Assembly (NCBI GenBank): GCA_947652115.1
Contig: OX393562.1
Coordinates: 4,168,830-4,232,829, forward strand
Source of the DNA: Blastomussa wellsi
Taxonomy: Eukaryota > Cnidaria > Anthozoa > Scleractinia > Plerogyridae
DNA length: 64,000 nt
Reading direction: 5' to 3'
Below, in pieces: positions 40,369-53,800 of the stretch. The notes beneath the pieces are model-generated. The model worked only from the letters and a program-made list of their open reading frames with translations, had not been told where the DNA came from and made no database searches. The position numbers and the translations under genes are program-made. Each line of letters starts with the position of its first letter. Within the stretch, counting starts at the first letter, position 1.

Positions 40369-43300
40369 GCCTAACCAAGATCTTGCCTAACCAAGATCTT
40401 GCATAACCAAGATCTTACATAACCAAGATCATGCATAACCAAGATCTTGCATAAACAAGTTCTTGCATAACCAAGATCTTGCATAACCAAGATCTTGCCT
40501 AACCAAGATCTTGCATAACCAAGATCTTCCCTAACCAAGATCTTGCATAACCAAGATCATGCATAACCAAGATCTTGCCTAACCAAGAACTTGCCTAACC
40601 AAGATCTTGCATAACAAAGATCTTGCATAACCAATATCTTGCCTAACCAAGATCTTGCATAACCAAGATCTTCCCTAACCAAGATCTTGCATAACCAAGA
40701 TCATGCATAACCAAGATATTGCATAACCAAGATATTGCATAACCAAGATCTTGCATAACCAAGATCTTGCCTAACCAAGATATTGCATAACCAAGATATT
40801 GCATAACCAAGATATTGCAGAACAAAGATCTTGCATAACCAAGATATTCCCTAACAAAGATCTTGCATAACCAAGATCTGGCATAACCAAGATTTTGACT
40901 AACCAAGATGTTGCATAGCCAAGATCTTCCCTAACGAAAATCATGCATAACCAAGATCTTGCCTAACCAAGAACTTGCCTAACCAAGATCTTGCATAACA
41001 AAGATCTTGCATAACCAAGATCTTGCCTAACCAAGATCTTGCATAACCAAGATCTTCCCTAACCAAGATCTTGCATAACCAAGATCATGCATAACCAAGA
41101 TATTGCATAACCAAGATATTGCATAACCAAGATCTTGCATAACCAAGATCTTGCCTAACCAAGATCTTGCATAACCAAGATCTTACATAACCAAGATCAT
41201 GCATAACCAAGATCTTGCATAAACAAGTTCTTGCATAACCAAGATCTTGCATAACCAAGATCTTGCCTAACCAAGATCTTGCATAACCAAGATCTTCCCT
41301 AACCAAGATCTTGCATAACCAAGATCATGCATAACCAAGATCTTGCCTAACCAAGAACTTGCCTAACCAAGATCTTGCATAACAAAGATCTTGCATAACC
41401 AAGATCTTGCCTAACCAAGATCTTGCATAACCAAGATCTTCCCTAACCAAGATCTTGCATAACCAAGATCATGCATAACCAAGATATTGCATAACCAAGA
41501 TATTGCATAACCAAGATCTTGCATAACCAAGATCTTCCCTAACCAAGATTTTGCATAACCAAGATATTGCATAACCAAGATATTGCAGAGCAAAGATCTT
41601 GCATAACCAAGATATTCCCTAACAAAGATCTTGCATAACCAAGATCTGGCATAACCAAGATTTTGACTAACCAAGATGTTGCATAGCCAAGATCTTGCAT
41701 AACCAAGATCTGGCATAACCAAGATTTTGACTAACCAAGATGTTGCATAGCCAAGATCTTCCCTAACGAAAATCATGCATAACCAAGATCTTGCATAACC
41801 AAGATCTTGCATAACCAACATCTTCCTTAAGCAAGATCTTGGCTAACGAAGTTCTCGCATAACCAAGATCTTGCCTAACCAAGATATTGCACAACCAAGA
41901 TCTTGCATAACCAAGATCTTGCCTAACCAAGATATTGCCTAACCAAGATCTTCCCTAACCAAGACCTTCTATAACCAAGATCCTGCATAACCAAGTTCTT
42001 CCATAACCAAGATCTTCCATAACCAAGATCTTGCATAACCAAGATTTTGCATAACAAGGATATTGCATAACCAAGATCTTCCCTAACCAAGAACTTGCCT
42101 AACCAAGATCTTGCATAACCAAGATCTTGCATAACCAAGATCTTCCATAACCAAGATCTTGCATAACCAAGATCTTGCATAACCAAGATCTTGCATAACC
42201 AAGATCTTGCCTAACCAAGAACTTGCCTACCAAAGATCTTGCATAACCAAGATCTTCCATAACCAAGATCTTGCCTAACCAAGATCTTGCATAACCAAGA
42301 TCTTGCATAACCAAGATCTTGCATAACCAAGATCTTGCCTAACCAAGAACTTGCCTAACCAAGATCTTGCATAACCAAGATCTTCCATAACCAAGATCTT
42401 GCCTAACCAAGATCTTGCCTAACCAAGATCTTGCATAAGCAAGATCTTCCGTAACCAAGTTCTTGCATAACCAAGATCATGCATAACCAAGATCTTGCAA
42501 AACCGAGTTCTTGCATAACCAAGATCTTGCATAACCAAGATCTTGCCTAACCAAGGGCTTGCACAACCAAGATCTTGCATAACCAAGATCTTGCCTAACC
42601 AAGATATTGCCTAACAAAGATCTTCCCTAACCAAGACCTTCTATAACCAAGATCCTGCATAACCAAGTTCTTCCATAACCAAGATCTTCCATAACCAAGA
42701 TCTTGCATAACAAGGATATTGCATAACCAAGATCTTCCCTAACCAAGAACTTGCCTAACCAAGATCTTGCATAACCAAGATCTTGCATAACCAAGATCTT
42801 CCATAACCAAGATCTTGCATAACCAAGATCTTCCATAACCAAGATCTTGCATAACCAAGATCTTGCCTAACCAAGAACTTGCCTAACCAAGATCTTGCCT
42901 AACAAAGATATTGCATAACCAAGATCTTGCCTAACCAAGATCTTGCATAACCAAGATCTTCCCTAACCAAGATCTTGAATAACCAAGATCATGCATAACC
43001 AAGATCTTGCATAACCAAGTTCTTGCATAACCAAGATCTTGCATAACCAAGATCTTGCCTAACCAAGATCTTGCCTAACCAATATCTTGCATAACCAAGA
43101 TCTTGCATAACCAAGATCATGCATAACAAAGATCTTGCATAACCAAGATCTTGCATAACAAAGATCTTGCATAACCAAGATCTTGCCTAACCAAGATCTT
43201 GCATAACCAAGATCTTCCCTAACCAAGATCTTGCATAACCAAGATCTTCCATAACCAAGATCATGCATAACCAAGATCTTGCATAACCAAGATCTTCCAT

Positions 43301-43418
43301 AACCAAGATCTTGCCTAACCAAGATCTTGCATAACCAAGATCTTGCATAACCAAGATCTTGCCTAACCAAGATCTTGCCTAACCAAGATCTTGCATAACC
43401 AAGATCTTGCATAACAAA
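40369..43418. repeat. A block, first of the triplet, copy 2
   Basis: Equivalent to 15041-18090 at offset 25,328. CCTTAAGC at 41825, right marker at 43419. Copy-specific T at 42046 (C at 16718). The left edge is approximate. Confidence 0.75.
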
Positions 43419-46400
43419 GATCAAGCATAACCAAAATCATGCATAACCAAGTTCTTGCATAACCAAGATCTTGCTTAACCAAGATCTTGCTTTACCAAGA
43501 TCATGCATAACCAAGATCTTGCATAACCAAGATCTCGCATAAACAATATCTTGCATAACCAAGATCTTGCCTAACCAAGATCTTGCCTAACCAAGATCTT
43601 GCATAACCAAGATCTTACATAACCAAGATCATGCATAACCAAGATCTTGCATAAACAAGTTCTTGCATAACCAAGATCTTGCATAACCAAGATCTTGCCT
43701 AACCAAGATCTTGCATAACCAAGATCTTCCCTAACCAAGATCTTGCATAACCAAGATCATGCATAACCAAGATCTTGCCTAACCAAGAACTTGCCTAACC
43801 AAGATCTTGCATAACAAAGATCTTGCATAACCAAGATCTTGCCTAACCAAGATCTTGCATAACCAAGATCTTCCCTAACCAAGATCTTGCATAACCAAGA
43901 TCATGCATAACCAAGATATTGCATAACCAAGATATTGCATAACCAAGATCTTGCATAACCAAGATCTTGCCTAACCAAGATATTGCATAACCAAGATATT
44001 GCATAACCAAGATATTGCAGAACAAAGATCTTGCATAACCAAGATATTCCCTAACAAAGATCTTGCATAACCAAGATCTGGCATAACCAAGATTTTGACT
44101 AACCAAGATGTTGCATAGCCAAGATCTTGCATAACCAAGATCTGGCATAACCAAGATCTTCCCTAACCAAGATCTTGCATAACCAAGATCATGCATAACC
44201 AAGATATTGCATAACCAAGATATTGCATAACCAAGATCTTGCATAACCAAGATCTTGCCTAACCAAGATCTTGCATAACCAAGATCTTACATAACCAAGA
44301 TCATGCATAACCAAGATCTTGCATAAACAAGTTCTTGCATAACCAAGATCTTGCATAACCAAGATCTTGCCTAACCAAGATCTTGCATAACCAAGATCTT
44401 CCCTAACCAAGATCTTGCATAACCAAGATCATGCATAACCAAGATCTTGCCTAACCAAGATCTTGCATAACAAAGATCTTGCATAACCAAGATCTTGCCT
44501 AACCAAGATCTTGCATAACCAAGATCTTGCCTAACCAAGATCTTGCATAACCAAGATCTTACATAACCAAGATCATGCATAACCAAGATCTTGCATAAAC
44601 AAGTTCTTGCATAACCAAGATCTTGCATAACCAAGATCTTGCCTAACCAAGATCTTGCATAACCAAGATCTTCCCTAACCAAGATCTTGCATAACCAAGA
44701 TCATGCATAACCAAGATTTTGCCTAACCAAGATCTTGCATAACAAAGATCTTGCATAACCAAGATCTTGCCTAACCAAGATCTTGCATAACCAAGATCTT
44801 CCCTAACCAAGATCTTGCATAACCAAGATCATGCATAACCAAGATATTGCATAACCAAGATATTGCATAACCAAGATCTTGCATAACCAAGATCTTGCCT
44901 AACCAAGATATTGCATAACCAAGATATTGCATAACCAAGATATTGCAGAACAAAGATCTTGCATAACCAAGATATTCCCTAACAAAGATCTTGCATAACC
45001 AAGATCTGGCATAACCAAGATTTTGACTAACCAAGATGTTGCATAGCCAAGATCTTGCATAACCAAGATCTGGCATAACCAAGATTTTGACTAACCAAGA
45101 TGTTGCATAGCCAAGATCTTCCCTAACGAAAATCATGCATAACCAAGATCTTGCATAACCAAGATCTTGCATAACCAACATTTTCCTTAAGCAAGATCTT
45201 GGCTAACGAAGTTCTCGCATAACCAAGATCTTGCCTAACCAAGATATTGCACAACCAAGATCTTGCATAACCAAGATCTTGCCTAACCAAGATATTGCCT
45301 AACCAAGATCTTCCCTAACCAAGACCTTCTATAACCAAGATCCTGCATAACCAAGTTCTTCCATAACCAAGATCTTCCATAACCAAGATCTTGCATAACC
45401 AAGATCTTGCATAACAAGGATATTGCATAACCAAGATCTTCCCTAACCAAGAACTTGCCTAACCAAGATCTTGCATAACCAAGATCTTGCATAACCAAGA
45501 TCTTCCATAACCAAGATCTTGCATAACCAAGATCTTGCATAACCAAGATCTTGCATAACCAAGATCTTGCCTAACCAAGAACTTGCCTACCAAAGATCTT
45601 GCATAACCAAGATCTTCCATAACCAAGATCTTGCCTAACCAAGATCTTGCATAACCAAGATCTTGCATAACCAAGATCTTGCATAACCAAGATCTTGCCT
45701 AACCAAGAACTTGCCTAACCAAGATCTTGCATAACCAAGATCTTCCATAACCAAGATCTTGCCTAACCAAGATCTTGCCTAACCAAGATCTTGCATAAGC
45801 AAGATCTTCCGTAACCAAGTTCTTGCATAACCAAGATCATGCATAACCAAGATCTTGCAAAACCGAGTTCTTGCATAACCAAGATCTTGCATAACCAAGA
45901 TCTTGCCTAACCAAGGGCTTGCACAACCAAGATCTTGCATAACCAAGATCTTGCCTAACCAAGATATTGCCTAACCAAGATCTTCCCTAACCAAGACCTT
46001 CTATAACCAAGATCCTGCATAACCAAGTTCTTCCATAACCAAGATCTTCCATAACCAAGATCTTGCATAACAAGGATATTGCATAACCAAGATCTTCCCT
46101 AACCAAGAACTTGCCTAACCAAGATCTTGCATAACCAAGATCTTGCATAACCAAGATCTTCCATAACCAAGATCTTGCATAACCAAGATCTTCCATAACC
46201 AAGATCTTGCATAACCAAGATCTTGCCTAACCAAGAACTTGCCTAACCAAGATCTTGCCTAACAAAGATATTGCATAACCAAGATCTTGCCTAACCAAGA
46301 TCTTGCATAACCAAGATCTTCCCTAACCAAGATCTTGAATAACCAAGATCATGCATAACCAAGATCTTGCATAACCAAGTTCATGCATAACCAAGATCTT

Positions 46401-46762
46401 GCATAACCAAGATCTTGCCTAACCAAGATCTTGCCTAACCAATATCTTGCATAACCAAGATCTTGCATAACCAAGATCATGCATAACAAAGATCTTGCAT
46501 AACCAAGATCTTGCATAACCAAGATCTTGCATAACCAAGATCTTGCCTAACTAAGATCTTGCATAACCAAGATCTTCCCTAACCAAGATCTTGCATAACC
46601 AAGATCTTCCATAACCAAGATCATGCATAACCAAGATCTTGCATAACCAAGATCTTCCATAACCAAGATCTTGCCTAACCAAGATCTTGCATAACCAAGA
46701 TCTTGCCTAACCAAGATCTTGCCTAACCAAGATCTTGCATAACCAAGATCTTGCATAACAAA
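43419..46762. repeat. A block, second of the triplet, copy 3 (3,344 bp)
   Basis: Same length as 18091-21434. CCTTAAGC at 45185, preceded by the copy-specific T at 45182. Confidence 0.85.
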
Positions 46763-49700
46763 GATCAAGCATAACCAAAATCATGCATAACCAAGTTCTT
46801 GCATAACCAAGATCTTGCATAACCAAGATCTTGCTTTACCAAGATCATGCATAACCAAGATCTTGCATAACCAAGATCTCGCATAAACAATATCTTGCAT
46901 AACCAAGATCTTGCCTAACCAAGATCTTGCCTAACCAAGATCTTGCATAACCAAGATCTTACATAACCAAGATCATGCATAACCAAGATCTTGCATAAAC
47001 AAGTTCTTGCATAACCAAGATCTTGCATAACCAAGATCTTGCCTAACCAAGATCTTGCATAACCAAGATCTTCCCTAACCAAGATCTTGCATAACCAAGA
47101 TCATGCATAACCAAGATCTTGCCTAACCAAGAACTTGCCTAACCAAGATCTTGCATAACAAAGATCTTGCATAACCAAGATCTTGCCTAACCAAGATCTT
47201 GCATAACCAAGATCTTCCCTAACCAAGATCTTGCATAACCAAGATCATGCATAACCAAGATATTGCATAACCAAGATATTGCATAACCAAGATCTTGCAT
47301 AACCAAGATCTTGCCTAACCAAGATATTGCATAACCAAGATATTGCATAACCAAGATATTGCAGAAGAAAGATCTTGCATAACCAAGATATTGCCTAACA
47401 AAGATCTTGCATAACCAAGATCTGGCATAACCAAGATTTTGACTAACCAAGATGTTGCATAGCCAAGATCTTGCATAACCAAGATCTGGCATAACCAAGA
47501 TCTTCCCTAACCAAGATCTTGCATAACCAAGATCATGCATAACCAAGATATTGCATAACCAAGATATTGCATAACCAAGATCTTACATAACCAAGATCAT
47601 GCATAACCAAGATCTTGCATAAACAAGTTCTTGCATAACCAAGATCTTGCATAACCAAGATCTTGCCTAACCAAGATCTTGCATAACCAAGATCTTCCCT
47701 AACCAAGATCTTGCATAACCAAGATCATGCATAACCAAGATCTTGCCTAACCAAGATCTTGCATAACCAAGATCTTGCATAACCAAGATCTTGCCTAACC
47801 AAGATCTTGCATAACCAAGATCTTGCCTAACCAAGATCTTGCATAACCAAGATCTTACATAACCAAGATCATGCATAACCAAGATCTTGCATAAACAAGT
47901 TCTTGCATAACCAAGATCTTGCATAACCAAGATCTTGCCTAACCAAGATCTTGCATAACCAAGATCTTCCCTAACCAAGATCTTGCATAACCAAGATCAT
48001 GCATAACCAAGATTTTGCCTAACCAAGATCTTGCATAACAAAGATCTTGCATAACCAAGATCTTGCCTAACCAAGATCTTGCATAACCAAGATCTTCCCT
48101 AACCAAGATCTTGCATAACCAAGATCATGCATAACCAAGATATTGCATAACCAAGATATTGCATAACCAAGATCTTGCATAACCAAGATCTTGCCTAACC
48201 AAGATATTGCATAACCAAGATATTGCATAACCAAGATATTGCAGAACAAAGATCTTGCATAACCAAGATATTCCCTAACAAAGATCTTGCATAACCAAGA
48301 TCTGGCATAACCAAGATTTTGACTAACCAAGATGTTGCATAGCCAAGATCTTGCATAACCAAGATCTGGCATAACCAAGATTTTGACTAACCAAGATGTT
48401 GCATAGCCAAGATCTTCCCTAACGAAAATCATGCATAACCAAGATCTTGCATAACCAAGATCTTGCATAACCAACATCTTCCTTAAGCAAGATCTTGGCT
48501 AACGAAGTTCTCGCATAACCAAGATCTTGCCTAACCAAGATATTGCACAACCAAGATCTTGCATAACCAAGATCTTGCCTAACCAAGATATTGCCTAACC
48601 AAGATCTTCCCTAACCAAGACCTTCTATAACCAAGATCCTGCATAACCAAGTTCTTCCATAACCAAGATCTTCCATAACCAAGATCTTGCATAACCAAGA
48701 TCTTGCATAACAAGGATATTGCATAACAAAGATCTTCCCTAACCAAGAACTTGCCTAACCAAGATCTTGCATAACCAAGATCTTGCATAACCAAGATCTT
48801 CCATAACCAAGATCTTGCATAACCAAGATCTTGCATAACCAAGATCTTGCATAACCAAGATCTTGCCTAACCAAGAACTTGCCTAACCAAGATCTTGCAT
48901 AACCAAGATCTTCCATAACCAAGATCTTGCCTTACCAAGATCTTGCATAACCAAGATCTTGCATAACCAAGATCTTGCATAACCAAGATCTTGCCTAACC
49001 AAGAACTTGCCTAACCAAGATCTTGCATAACCAAGATCTTCCATAACCAAGATCTTGCCTAACCAAGATCTTGCCTAACCAAGATCTTGCATAAGCAAGA
49101 TCTTCCGTAACCAAGTTCTTGCATAACCAAGATCATGCATAACAAAGATCTTGCAAAACCAAGTTCTTGCATAACCAAGATCTTGCATAACCAAGATCTT
49201 GCCTAACCAAGAGCTTGCACAACCAAGATCTTGCATAACCAAGATCTTGCCTAACCAAGATATTGCCTAACCAAGATCTTCCCTAACCAAGACCTTCTAT
49301 AACCAAGATCCTGCATAACCAAGTTCTTCCATAACCAAGATCTTCCATAACCAAGATCTTGCATAACCAAGATCTTGCATAACAAGGATATTGCATAACC
49401 AAGATCTTCCCTAACCAAGAACTTGCCTAACCAAGATCTTGCATAACCAAGATCTTGCATAACCAAGATCTTCCATAACCAAGATCTTGCATAACCAAGA
49501 TCTTCCATAACCAAGATCTTGCATAACCAAGATCTTGCCTAACCAAGAACTTGCCTAACCAAGATCTTGCCTAACAAAGATATTGCATAACCAAGATCTT
49601 GCCTAACCAAGATCTTGCATAACCAAGATCTTCCCTAACCAAGATCTTGAATAACCAAGATCATGCATAACCAAGATCTTGCATAACCAATATCTTGCAT

Positions 49701-50026
49701 AACCAAGATCTTGCATAACCAAGATCATGCATAACAAAGATCTTGCATAACCAAGATCTTGCATAACCAAGATCTTGCATAACCAAGATCTTGCCTAACC
49801 AAGATCTTGCATAACCAAGATCTTCCCTAACCAAGATCTTGCATAACCAAGATCTTCCATAACCAAGATCATGCATAACCAAGATCTTGCATAACCAAGA
49901 TCTTCCATAACCAAGATCTTGCCTAACCAAGATCTTGCATAACCAAGATCTTGCATAACCAAGATCTTGCCTAACCAAGATCTTGCCTAACCAAGATCTT
50001 GCATAACCAAGATCTTGCATAACAAA
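46763..50026. repeat. A block, third of the triplet, copy 3 (3,264 bp)
   Basis: 64 bp shorter than 21435-24762. The four missing monomers lie near 49,690, where a gcataaccaatatctt monomer follows directly and the gttctt and gcct monomers are absent. CCTTAAGC at 48481. Confidence 0.85.
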
Positions 50027-50842
50027 GATCAAGCATAACCAAAATCATGCATAACCAAGTTCTTCCATAACCAAGATCTTGCATAACCAAGATCTTCCCT
50101 AACCAAGATCTTGAATAACCAAGATCATGCATAACCAAGATCTTGCATAACCAAGTTCTTGCATAACCAAGATCTTGCATAACCAAGATCTTGCCTAACC
50201 AAGATCTTGCCTAACCAATATCTTGCATAACCAAGATCTTGCATAACCAAGATCATGCATAACAAAGATCTTGCATAACCAAGTTCTTGCATACCCAAGA
50301 TCTTGCATAACCAAGATCTTGCCTAACCAAGAACTTGCCTAACCAAGATCTTGCCTAACCAAGATCTTGCATAACCAAGATCTTCCCTAACCAAGATCTT
50401 GAATAACCAAGATCATGCATAACCAAGATCTTGCATAACCAAGTTCTTGCATAACCAAGATCTTGCATAACCAAGATCTTGCCTAACCAAGATCTTGCCT
50501 AACCAATATCTTGCATAACCAAGATCTTGCATAACCAAGATCATGCATAACAAAGATCTTGCATAACCAAGATCTTGCATAACCAAGATCTTGCATAACC
50601 AAGATCTTGCCTAACCAAGATCTTGCATAACCAAGATCTTCCCTAACCAAGATCTTGCATAACCAAGATCTTCCATAACCAAGATCATGCATAACCAAGA
50701 TCTTGCATAACCAAGATCTTCCATAACCAAGATCTTGCCTAACCAAGATCTTGCATAACCAAGATCTTGCATAACCAAGATCTTGCCTAACCAAGATCTT
50801 GCCTAACCAAGATCTTGCATAACCAAGATCTTGCATAACAAA
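50027..50842. repeat. 816-bp unit, copy 3
   Basis: GATCAAGCAT at 50027 and 50843, again 51 monomers apart. Confidence 0.82.
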
Positions 50843-53800
50843 GATCAAGCATAACCAAAATCATGCATAACCAAGTTCTTCCATAACCAAGATCTTGCAT
50901 AACCAAGATCTTCCCTAACCAAGATCTTGAATAACCAAGATCATGCATAACCAAGATCTTGCATAACCAAGTTCTTGCATAACCAAGATCTTGCATAACC
51001 AAGATCTTGCCTAACCAAGATCTTGCCTAACCAATATCTTGCATAACCAAGATCTTGCATAACCAAGATCATGCATAACAAAGATCTTGCATAACCAAGT
51101 TCTTGCATACCCAAGATCTTGCATAACCAAGATCTTGCCTAACCAAGAACTTGCCTAACCAAGATCTTGCCTAACAAAGATATTGCATAACCAAGATCTT
51201 GCCTAACCAAGATCTTGCATAACCAAGATCTTCCCTAACCAAGATCTTGAAAAAACAAGATCATGCATAACCAAGATCTTGCATAACCAAGTTCTTGCAT
51301 AACCAAGATCTTGCATAACCAAGATCTTGCCTAACCAAGATCTTGCCTAACCAATATCTTGCATAACCAAGATCTTGCATAACCAAGATCATGCATAAAA
51401 AAGATCTTGCATAACCAAGTTCTTGCATAACCAAGATCTTGCATAACCAAGATCTTGCCAAACCAAGAACTTGCCTAACCAAGATCTTGCATAACCAAGA
51501 TCTTGCCTAACCAAGATCTTCCATAACCAAGATCTTGCCTAAACAAGATCTTGCATAACCAAGATCCTCCCTAACAAAGATCTTGCATAACCAAGATCAT
51601 GCATAACCAAGATCTTGCATAACCAAGTTCTTGCATAACCAAGATCTTGCATAACCAAGATCTTGCCAAACCAAGAACTTGCCTAACCAAGATCTTGCAT
51701 AACCAAGATCTTGCCTAACCAAGATCTTGCATAACCAAGATCTTCCCTAACCAAGATCTTGAATAACCAAGATCATGCATAACCAAGATCTTGCATAACC
51801 AAGTTCTTGCATAACCAAGATCTTGCATAACCAAGATCTTGCCTAACCAAGATCTTGCCTAACCAATATCTTGCATAACCAAGATCTTGCATAACCAAGA
51901 TCATGCATAACAAAGATCTTGCATAACCAAGTTCTTGCATAACCAAGATCTTGCATAACCAAGATCTTGCCTAACCAAGAACTTGCCTAACCAAGATCTT
52001 GCCTAACAAAGATATTGCATAACCAAGATCTTGCCTAACCAAGATCTTGCATAACCAAGATCTTCCCTAACCAAGATCTTGAAAAAACAAGATCATGCAT
52101 AACCAAGATCTTGCATAACCAAGTTCTTGCATAACCAAGATCTTGCATAACCAAGATCTTGCCTAACCAAGATCTTGCCTAACCAATATCTTGCATAACC
52201 AAGATCTTGCATAACCAAGATCATGCATAAAAAAGATCTTGCATAACCAAGTTCTTGCATAACCAAGATCTTGCATAACCAAGATCTTGCCAAACCAAGA
52301 ACTTGCCTAACCAAGATCTTGCATAACCAAGATCTTGCCTAACCAAGATCTTCCATAACCAAGATCTTGCCTAAACAAGATCTTGCATAACCAAGATCCT
52401 CCCTAACAAAGATCTTGCATAACCAAGATCATGCATAACCAAGATCTTGCATAACCAAGTTCTTGCATAACCAAGATCTTGCATAACCAAGATCTTGCTT
52501 TTCCAAGATCATGCAAAACCAAGATCTTGCATAACCAAGATCTTGCCTAACCAAGATCTTGCTTTACCAAGATCATGCAAAACCAAGATCTTGCATAACC
52601 AAGATCTTGCATAACCAAGATCTTGCCTAACCAAATTCTTGCCTAACCAAGATCTTGCATAACCAAGATCATGCATAACCAAGATCTTGCATAACCAAGT
52701 TCTTGCATAACCAAGATCTTGCATAACCAAGATCTTGCCTAACCAAATTCTTGCCTAACCAAGATCTTGCATAACCAAGATCATGCATAACCAAGAACTT
52801 GCATAACCAAGATCTTCCCTAACCAAGATCTTGAATAACCAAGATCATGCATAACCAAGATCTTGCATAACCAAGTTCTTGCATAACCAAGATATTGCAT
52901 AACCAAGATCTTGCCTAACCAAGATCTTGCATAACCTAGATCTTTACTAACCAAGATCTTGAATAACCAAGATCATGCATAACCAAGATCTTGCATAACC
53001 AAGAACTTGCATAACCAAGATCTTGCATAACCAAGATCATGCATAACCAAGATCTTGCATAACCAAGATCTTGCCAAACCAAGAACTTGCCTAACCAAGA
53101 TCTTGCATAACCAAGATCATGCCTAACCAAGATCTTGCATAACCAAGATCTTGCATAACCAAGATCTTGCCTAACCAAGATCTTGCATAACAAAGATCTT
53201 GCCTAAACAAGATCTTGCATAACCAAGATCCTCCCTAACAAAGATCTTGCATAACCAAGATCATGCATAACCAAGATCTTGCATAACCAAGTTCTTGCAT
53301 AACCAAGATCTTGCATAACCAAGATCATGCATAACCAAGATCTTGCATAACCAAGATCTTGCCTAACCAAGAACTTGCCTAACCAAGATCTTGCATAACC
53401 AAGATCTTGCATAACCAAGATCTTGCCTAACCAAGATCTTGCATAACCAAGATCTTCCCTAACCAAGATCTTGAATAACCAAGATCATGCATAACCAAGA
53501 TCTTGCATAACCAAGTTCTTGCATAACCAAGATCTTGCATAACCAAGATCTTGCCTAACCACGATCTTGCCTAACCAATATCTTGCATAACCAAGATCTT
53601 GCATAACCAAGATCATGCATAACAAAGATCTTGCATAACCAAGATCTTGCATAACCAAGAACTTGCCTAACCAAGATCTTGAATAACCAAGATCATGCAT
53701 AACCAAGATCTTGCATAACCAAGTTCTTGCATAACCAAGATCTTGCATAACCAAGATCTTGCCTAACCAAGATCTTGCCTAACCAATATCTTGCATAACC

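Larger units (their letters stand above)
17841..43168. repeat. 17.8-kb higher-order repeat, copy 2, expanded to 25.3 kb
   Basis: Equivalent to copy 1, but 25,328 bp (1,583 monomers) long because most of its B region is present twice in tandem (about 24857-32170 and 32265-39386). From about 34.6 kb to its end it aligns with copy 1 at a constant offset of 25,328, so the second half of the duplication is the one that keeps the copy 1 structure. The first half has its own length changes at 30.2-31.1 kb. Base changes seen only here among the copies I compared include T at 40306 (C at 14978 and 58114) and C at 28612 (T at 10692). Confidence 0.9.
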
